Below are positions 5,979 through 9,165 of a stretch of 9,165 nucleotides of DNA, in pieces; the first letter of the stretch is position 1; each line of letters begins with the position of its first letter. Below the pieces are notes generated by a model, which was not told the origin of the DNA, did no database searches, and saw only the letters and a program-made list of their open reading frames with translations. The stretch is taken from NCBI GenBank assembly GCA_946221975.1, contig CAMIGT010000025.1, positions 1 to 9,165 of the forward strand, read 5' to 3'. A program made the translations under genes and the position numbers. The DNA comes from an uncultured Blastococcus sp. Lineage in GTDB: Bacteria; Actinomycetota; Actinomycetes; Mycobacteriales; Antricoccaceae.

Positions 5979-5996
5979 CGTGCGCTGACAGCGAAC
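5979..5996 (-). promoter_or_regulatory. ClgR-type operator upstream of clpP1
   Basis: The core CGCTGACAGCG followed by AAC (5983-5996) matches the corynebacterial ClgR motif as I recall it, WNNWCGCYNANRGCGWWS, at all specified positions except the two upstream W bases. On the minus strand it reads GTTCGC-N5-GCG, the streptomycete form. ClgR activates clpP1P2 in Streptomyces and Corynebacterium. The centre is about 60 bases before the transcription start predicted from the TAATGT element, a normal activator position. Confidence 0.62.
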
Positions 5997-6035
5997 GGAG
6001 CCCGATCCCGGGACTGTTTCAGCCCGAATGCACGT

Positions 6036-6041
6036 TAATGT
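6036..6041 (+). promoter_or_regulatory. Candidate -10 element of the clpP1-clpP2 promoter
   Basis: TAATGT fits TANNNT. At a 17-base spacer the -35 position reads ACTGTT, a poor match to TTGACA, which suits an activator-dependent promoter. The predicted start is near 6048, leaving a leader of about 70 bases. The rest of the 167-base gap between the oxidoreductase and clpP1 shows only weak GC-rich dyads and no clear terminator. Confidence 0.4.
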
Positions 6042-6119
6042 CCATGCAAGCCACAACTCGAGCACAGGTCCGGTGGATACCCGGATGCCGAGATTGAAAG
6101 ACAAGGTAGGCACTCGTAA

Positions 6120-6725
6120 GTGAACTCAACTGTGATGATGGCCAGCGGCGCTGGCATGAACCTGTCCGACTCGGTCTACGAGCGGCTGCTTCGTGAACGC
6201 ATCATCTTCCTCGGTTCGGCCGTGATGGATGAAAACGCGAACCAGCTCGCGGCGCAGATGCTGCTGCTGGCCGCCGAAGATCCGGAGCGCGACATCCACC
6301 TCTACATCAACAGCCCCGGCGGCTCGGTGACCGCGGGCATGGCGATCTACGACACGATGCAGTTCATCGAATGCGACGTGGCGACGTACTCGATGGGCCT
6401 GTCTGCCTCGATGGGCCAGTTCCTGCTCTCAGCGGGCGCGAAGGGCAAGCGCTACGCGCTGCCGCACGCGCGGATCATGATGCACCAGCCGTCGGCCGGC
6501 GTGCAGGGTACGGCGTCGGACATCAAGATCCAGGCCGATCTCTTCAAGCGCACCAAGGAAGAGATGGCCCAGCTGATCGCCGAGCAGACCGGTCAGAGCG
6601 TCGAGCAGGTCCAGGAAGACTCCGAGCGCGACCGCTGGTTCACCGCCCAGGAAGCGCTCGACTACGGCTTCGTCGACCACATCGTCCGCCGCGCCGAAGA
6701 CCTGCCCTCCGGCGGACGCCGCTAG
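6120..6725 (+). CDS. clpP1: ATP-dependent Clp protease proteolytic subunit ClpP1
   Basis: A 201-residue ClpP serine peptidase, one of two ring types in the actinobacterial protease barrel that degrades proteins unfolded by ClpX or ClpC. The catalytic triad is complete: Ser97 (GLSASMGQ), His122 (MMHQP) and Asp171 (ERDRWF). The YINSPGGS oxyanion-loop region is at 62-69. The first dozen or so residues look like a short propeptide. The N-terminal LSDSVYERLLRERIIFLG and the C-terminal YGFVDHIVRRA make it the orthologue of mycobacterial ClpP1. Start GTG 6120 is favoured by AAGGTAGG at 6103-6110 (9-base spacer); ATG codons at 6135 and 6138 are alternatives within the propeptide. clpP2 follows 29 bases later, surely in the same transcript. 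Confidence 0.97.
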   Translation: MNSTVMMASGAGMNLSDSVYERLLRERIIFLGSAVMDENANQLAAQMLLLAAEDPERDIHLYINSPGGSVTAGMAIYDTMQFIECDVATYSMGLSASMGQFLLSAGAKGKRYALPHARIMMHQPSAGVQGTASDIKIQADLFKRTKEEMAQLIAEQTGQSVEQVQEDSERDRWFTAQEALDYGFVDHIVRRAEDLPSGGRR

Positions 6726-6754
6726 GCACCCGGCTCTAAGGAAAGAGACAAGCT

Positions 6755-7411
6755 ATGACTGAGAACCTCGGCGGGAGCTCCCGCCTACACCTTCCGCAGA
6801 GCCGGTACGTGCTGCCCTCGTTCGTCGAGCGCACGTCGTACGGCGTGAAGGAGTCCAACCCCTACAACAAGCTGTTCGAGGAGCGGATCATCTTCCTCGG
6901 CGTGCAGATCGACGACGCGTCGGCCAATGACGTGATGGCGCAGCTGCTGACGCTCGAGTCCGACGATCCCGATCGCGACATCTCGATCTACATCAACTCC
7001 CCGGGTGGCTCGTTCACCGCGCTGACCGCGATCTACGACACGATGCAGTTCGTGCGCTGCGACGTCGCGACCTACGTGCTCGGGCAGGCTGCCTCCGCGG
7101 CCGCCGTACTCGCCGCTGCAGGTACGCCGGGCAAGCGTGCCGCCACGCCCAACTCGCGGTTCCTGATCCACCAGCCCTCCGGTGGTGGCGAGGGCTACGT
7201 GACCGACCTGGAGATCCAGGCCAACGAGATCGGGCGCATGCGCGAGCTGCTGGAGGTCATGCTGTCGCGGCACACCGGCCAGGACATCGAGCAGGTCCGC
7301 AAGGACATCGAGCGCGACAAGATCTTCTCGGCCGCCGAGGCCAAGGATTACGGCCTGATCGACACGGTCATGCCGTATCGCAAGCTGTCCGGCGCCAACT
7401 GGGACTCCTAA
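6755..7411 (+). CDS. clpP2: ATP-dependent Clp protease proteolytic subunit ClpP2
   Basis: A 218-residue second ClpP subunit. It has an N-terminal extension with [20 protein letters not shown] at 17-36, typical of actinobacterial ClpP2. The triad is Ser114 (GQAASAAA), His139 (LIHQPS) and Asp188 (ERDKIF); YINSPGGS is at 79-86. In mycobacteria ClpP1 and ClpP2 form separate heptamers that join into one active tetradecamer, and the same is inferred here. The segment between HQPS and DLEIQ has eight residues, as I recall for E. coli ClpP; mycobacterial ClpP2 as I recall it has two more. The ATG start at 6755 follows AAGGAAAG (6738-6745). It is translated with clpP1 and followed by the beta-helix lipoprotein gene 45 bases downstream. 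Confidence 0.97.
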   Translation: MTENLGGSSRLHLPQSRYVLPSFVERTSYGVKESNPYNKLFEERIIFLGVQIDDASANDVMAQLLTLESDDPDRDISIYINSPGGSFTALTAIYDTMQFVRCDVATYVLGQAASAAAVLAAAGTPGKRAATPNSRFLIHQPSGGGEGYVTDLEIQANEIGRMRELLEVMLSRHTGQDIEQVRKDIERDKIFSAAEAKDYGLIDTVMPYRKLSGANWDS

Positions 7412-7456
7412 CCCCGCGTCCGGAACCGACGTCGCTCGGCGGCGGTCGCAGCGTTC

Positions 7457-8542
7457 ATGATCATGATCAGGCGCGCTGTGGCCGTCGCCGTTGTGTTGTG
7501 CGCGCTGGTCTCGCTGGGCGCGTGTGGGAGCGACGATCGAGGCGCGAATGCCGACGACTCGGGAGCTCCGTCGACGACCGGCCCGTCTGGTTCTGCCGGT
7601 GCGGCGCCGAGCGGCGCCGGGCTCGACTACGAAGCGCCGCCGCCGACCGTCTGCCCGCCCGCGACCGTGACGGTCAGTACCGCCAAGGAGCTGACTGACG
7701 CGCTCGCGGACGCTGAGCCCGGCGACAGCATTGCGCTGGAAGATGGCACCTATGCCGGCAACTTCACCGCCACCGGCGACGGTACTGCGGACGCACCGAT
7801 CTTCGTGTGCGGCTCGGCCGACGCGGTGATCGACTCCGGCGGACCGAAGGAGGGCTACGGCTTGCATCTGGAGGATGCGTCGTACTGGCGGCTGGTCGGT
7901 TTCACGGTGCAGAACGCGCAGAAGGGCGTCATGTTTGACGCGGTCACCGACTCGATCATCGACGGCCTGACCGTCAGCGGCACCGGCGACGAGGCGATCC
8001 ACCTGCGCAAGTTCAGCGCGAACAACATCGTGATGAACTGCGAGGTCTTCGACACCGGCAACCGGCGCGAGAAGTTCGGCGAGGGCATCTACGTCGGGAC
8101 GGCGGTCAGCAACTGGGAGAAGATCACCGGCGGCGAGCCGGACACCAGCGACAACAACGTCCTCTACGCGAACAACATCCATGCCACCACCGCTGAGAAC
8201 ATCGACCTCAAGGAAGGCACGACCGGAGGGCTCGTCATCGAGAACACGCTGAGCGGTGACGGGCTGACCGAGGAAGGCGCCGACTCGTGGGTCGATGTGA
8301 AGGGCCGCAGCTGGATGATCCTGAACAACACCGGCTCCACCTCGCCGCTGGATGGCTACCAGACCCACGAGATCGAGCCGGGTTGGGGCACCGACAACGT
8401 CTTCGACGGCAACGTCGCCACCGACATCGCCCAGGATGACTCGGAGGGGGTCGGGTTCGCGCTCAAGCCCGAGCTCGACAACCAGCTGACCTGCAACAAC
8501 CAGGTGAGCGGCGGAGAGCTCTCCAACGTCGCGTGCACCTGA
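7457..8542 (+). CDS. Secreted right-handed beta-helix lipoprotein (pectate-lyase-like fold)
   Basis: A 361-residue exported protein. A basic start (MIMIRR) and hydrophobic stretch lead to the lipobox LGAC with Cys23, predicting a lipid anchor. Residues about 24-60 are a Gly/Ser/Ala/Pro linker. From about 70 on it reads as a right-handed parallel beta-helix: ELTDALADAEPGDSIALEDGTY at 78-99 is the entry typical of polysaccharide-lyase-like proteins, followed by turns with Asn ladders (DNNVLYANNI, VIENTLSG, NVFDGNV). Conserved-looking stretches are GDEAIHLRKFS (177-187), GEGIYVGTA (208-216) and AENIDLKEGTTGG (246-258). Five cysteines beyond the anchor (66, 118, 195, 346, 360) could form disulphides. 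Binding or cleavage of an acidic polysaccharide is possible, but I see no proven catalytic set. The start could be ATG 7457 or 7463; the ribosome site is weak for both. It sits between clpP2 and clpX. Confidence 0.85.
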   Translation: MIMIRRAVAVAVVLCALVSLGACGSDDRGANADDSGAPSTTGPSGSAGAAPSGAGLDYEAPPPTVCPPATVTVSTAKELTDALADAEPGDSIALEDGTYAGNFTATGDGTADAPIFVCGSADAVIDSGGPKEGYGLHLEDASYWRLVGFTVQNAQKGVMFDAVTDSIIDGLTVSGTGDEAIHLRKFSANNIVMNCEVFDTGNRREKFGEGIYVGTAVSNWEKITGGEPDTSDNNVLYANNIHATTAENIDLKEGTTGGLVIENTLSGDGLTEEGADSWVDVKGRSWMILNNTGSTSPLDGYQTHEIEPGWGTDNVFDGNVATDIAQDDSEGVGFALKPELDNQLTCNNQVSGGELSNVACT

Positions 8543-8656
8543 GACCGGCCCTGGGGAATGTGACGACTGGGACGAGAGTTACATGTCCGCGACGTACACC
8601 ATGCGCGAATGCCGAATCGCGGGGAAAATGAGAGAGACCATGTCGATCGCGGCAGG

Positions 8657-8662
8657 TACGGT
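8657..8662 (+). promoter_or_regulatory. Possible -10 element for clpX
   Basis: TACGGT fits TANNNT and lies 43 bases before the clpX start codon. No -35 hexamer is recognisable at the right distance. The 163-base gap 8543-8705 otherwise holds a 35-codon open frame at 8583-8690 and no clear terminator for the lipoprotein gene, so clpX may also be reached by read-through. Confidence 0.22.
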
Positions 8663-8705
8663 CGGGGGTGCGCGAATCGATCAGCGCTAGGAAGAGGTAA
8701 CCCAA

Positions 8706-9165
8706 GTGGCTCGTGTCGGTGACGGCGCAGACCTGCTGAAGTGCAGTTTCTGCGGCAAGTCCCAGAAGCAGGTCAAGAAGCTTATCGCCGGGCCGGGGGT
8801 CTATATCTGCGATGAGTGCATCGATCTGTGCAACGAGATCATCGAAGAGGAGCTCGCGGAGGCCAGCGACGTCAAGCTTGACGAGCTGCCCAAGCCGCAT
8901 GAAATCTTCGAGTTCCTGAACGACTACGTCGTCGGTCAGGACAAGGCCAAGCGCTCGCTGGCCGTGGCGGTCTACAACCACTACAAGCGAGTCCAGGCCG
9001 CCGGCAGCGAGAAGGCCAAGGACGACGCCGTCGAGCTGTCGAAGTCCAACATCCTGATGATCGGCCCGACCGGCTGCGGCAAGACCCACCTGGCGCAGAC
9101 GCTCGCCCGCATGCTCAACGTCCCGTTCGCGATCGCCGACGCGACCGCGCTCACCGAGGCCGGCT
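8706..9165 (+). CDS. clpX: ATP-dependent Clp protease ATP-binding subunit ClpX (5' part)
   Basis: The first 153 codons of ClpX, cut by the window edge. ClpX is the hexameric AAA+ unfoldase that recognises tagged or damaged proteins and threads them into ClpP. The N-terminal zinc-binding domain has Cys13, Cys16, Cys35 and Cys38 (CSFC and CDEC). [13 protein letters not shown] (73-85) begins the AAA+ domain, and the Walker A motif GPTGCGKT lies at 120-127 with Lys126. [14 protein letters not shown] at 140-153 is the conserved segment after Walker A. Start GTG 8706 follows GAAGAGG (8691-8697) with an 8-base spacer. The full protein should be about 420-430 residues, so roughly two thirds lie beyond the window. 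It runs with clpP1-clpP2 but is separated from them by the lipoprotein gene and a 163-base gap, suggesting its own promoter. Confidence 0.98.
   Translation, partial: MARVGDGADLLKCSFCGKSQKQVKKLIAGPGVYICDECIDLCNEIIEEELAEASDVKLDELPKPHEIFEFLNDYVVGQDKAKRSLAVAVYNHYKRVQAAGSEKAKDDAVELSKSNILMIGPTGCGKTHLAQTLARMLNVPFAIADATALTEAG

Noticed and set aside
6785..8368. Long minus-strand open frame (527 codons) opposite clpP2 and the lipoprotein gene
   Set aside because: It spans two unrelated genes on the other strand, is Arg/Val/Gly-rich without motifs, and stays open only because high GC removes stop codons.

Overview
The window is high-GC, gene-dense DNA with nearly all third codon positions G or C, GTG/TTG starts and TANNNT-type -10 elements. 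This points to an actinomycete (Actinomycetota). The strongest taxonomic sign is the gene set tig ... clpP1-clpP2 ... clpX with two different ClpP paralogues, a Walker A motif reading GPTGCGKT in ClpX, and a ClpP2 that begins with the actinobacterial-type N-terminal extension. I cannot name the genus from sequence alone.

Layout. (1) 1-360: two divergent tRNA genes, tRNA-Gly(TCC) on the minus strand and tRNA-Pro(TGG) on the plus strand, each followed by a strong hairpin terminator. (2) 402-2473: three plus-strand genes, namely a GAD-like/DUF1851 protein of the Tdi1 immunity type, an acylphosphatase, and a membrane-anchored HtrA-type serine protease without a PDZ domain. (3) 2482-2536: a 23-bp near-perfect inverted repeat between convergent genes. 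(4) 2546-3283: a minus-strand dienelactone hydrolase family enzyme, divergent from tig. (5) 3400-9165: the protein quality-control block: trigger factor, an LLM-class flavin oxidoreductase, clpP1, clpP2, a secreted beta-helix lipoprotein, and the first 153 codons of clpX, which runs off the right edge.

How the genes work together. Trigger factor meets nascent chains at the ribosome exit. ClpP1 and ClpP2 form the mixed protease barrel. ClpX unfolds substrates and feeds them in. The HtrA-like protease would do related work outside the membrane. The LLM oxidoreductase and the beta-helix lipoprotein have no evident link to proteolysis and look like insertions into the otherwise conserved tig-clpP1-clpP2-clpX order.

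The most interesting regulatory signal is a GTTCGC-N5-GCG motif that I find only twice in the window. One copy lies upstream of clpP1 (5983-5996, reading on the minus strand). The other lies between tig and the divergent hydrolase gene (3301-3314). This is the form I recall for ClgR, the actinobacterial activator of clp genes, so trigger factor and ClpP may be co-regulated here. No stretch longer than about 170 bases lacks a gene. I saw no insertion sequence, CRISPR array, prophage or overtly novel system; the window is mostly housekeeping with some unusual details.
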